Assembly: GCA_016735415.1 (NCBI GenBank)
Contig: JAERRP010000371.1
Span: 1 to 5,644, forward strand
Length of the DNA: 5,644 bases
Source of the DNA: Desulfobacterales bacterium
GTDB taxonomy: Bacteria; Desulfobacterota; Desulfobacteria; Desulfobacterales; UBA5852
Direction of reading: 5' to 3'
Part shown: positions 5,626-5,644 of the stretch, one piece after another
Layout: each line of letters opens with the position of its first letter
How positions within the stretch are numbered: the first letter of the stretch is position 1
Notes under the pieces: model-generated
What the model saw: only the letters and a program-made list of their open reading frames with translations
What the model was told of the DNA's origin: nothing
Database searches by the model: none
Translations under genes and position numbers: made by a program

Positions 5626-5644
5626 ATAAACCGGAGACCGGGCC

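Noticed and set aside
5608..5643. C-terminal tail of a convergent minus-strand gene ending in a TAA at 5610-5608
   Set aside because: Only eleven codons are visible and the stop lies inside the palindromic element; nothing supports coding.

Overview
The window looks like a chromosomal segment of a GC-rich Gram-negative bacterium. It carries a five-gene operon on the + strand for an ABC importer of the E. coli YnjBCD type, followed by a kinase-like protein. The gene style, GC content and the repeat after the last gene fit a sulfate-reducer-type Desulfobacterota genome (for example a Desulfosarcina relative). That placement is an impression from the sequence alone, and no marker gene is present to fix it.

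Layout: the first 313 bases hold the C-terminal part of a TVP38/TMEM64 (VTT/DedA-superfamily) membrane protein. A 137-base gap (314-450) follows, with a consensus-like -35 box, a small dyad and a strong Shine-Dalgarno. Then come the YnjB-type substrate-binding protein (451-1686), two separate half-size permeases (1689-2600 and 2597-3391), an ATPase with a C-terminal TOBE-like region (3391-4428), and a phosphotransferase of the aminoglycoside phosphotransferase/choline kinase fold (4441-5469). Gaps inside the operon are 2 bases, a 4-base overlap, a 1-base overlap and 12 bases, so the five genes are almost certainly co-transcribed and translationally coupled. A roughly 157-base imperfect palindromic repeat-like element (5469-5625) starts at the stop codon of the kinase.

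How the parts may work together: the periplasmic protein captures a small solute, the two permeases and the ATPase dimer bring it across the inner membrane, and the kinase could phosphorylate and trap it in the cytoplasm. In E. coli a TVP38-family gene pair (ydjX, ydjZ) lies upstream of ynjBCD and a CDP-alcohol phosphatidyltransferase-like gene (ynjF) lies downstream. This window keeps the TVP38-ynjB neighbourhood and adds a choline-kinase-like enzyme. An amino-alcohol or lipid head-group salvage role is therefore an attractive hypothesis, but it is inference; the substrate cannot be read from the sequence.

Two active-site departures stand out. The ATPase Walker A reads GPSGAGKNT, with Asn in place of the Mg-coordinating Ser/Thr. 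The kinase has NTEVNSGN where the fold normally has HGDxxxxN.
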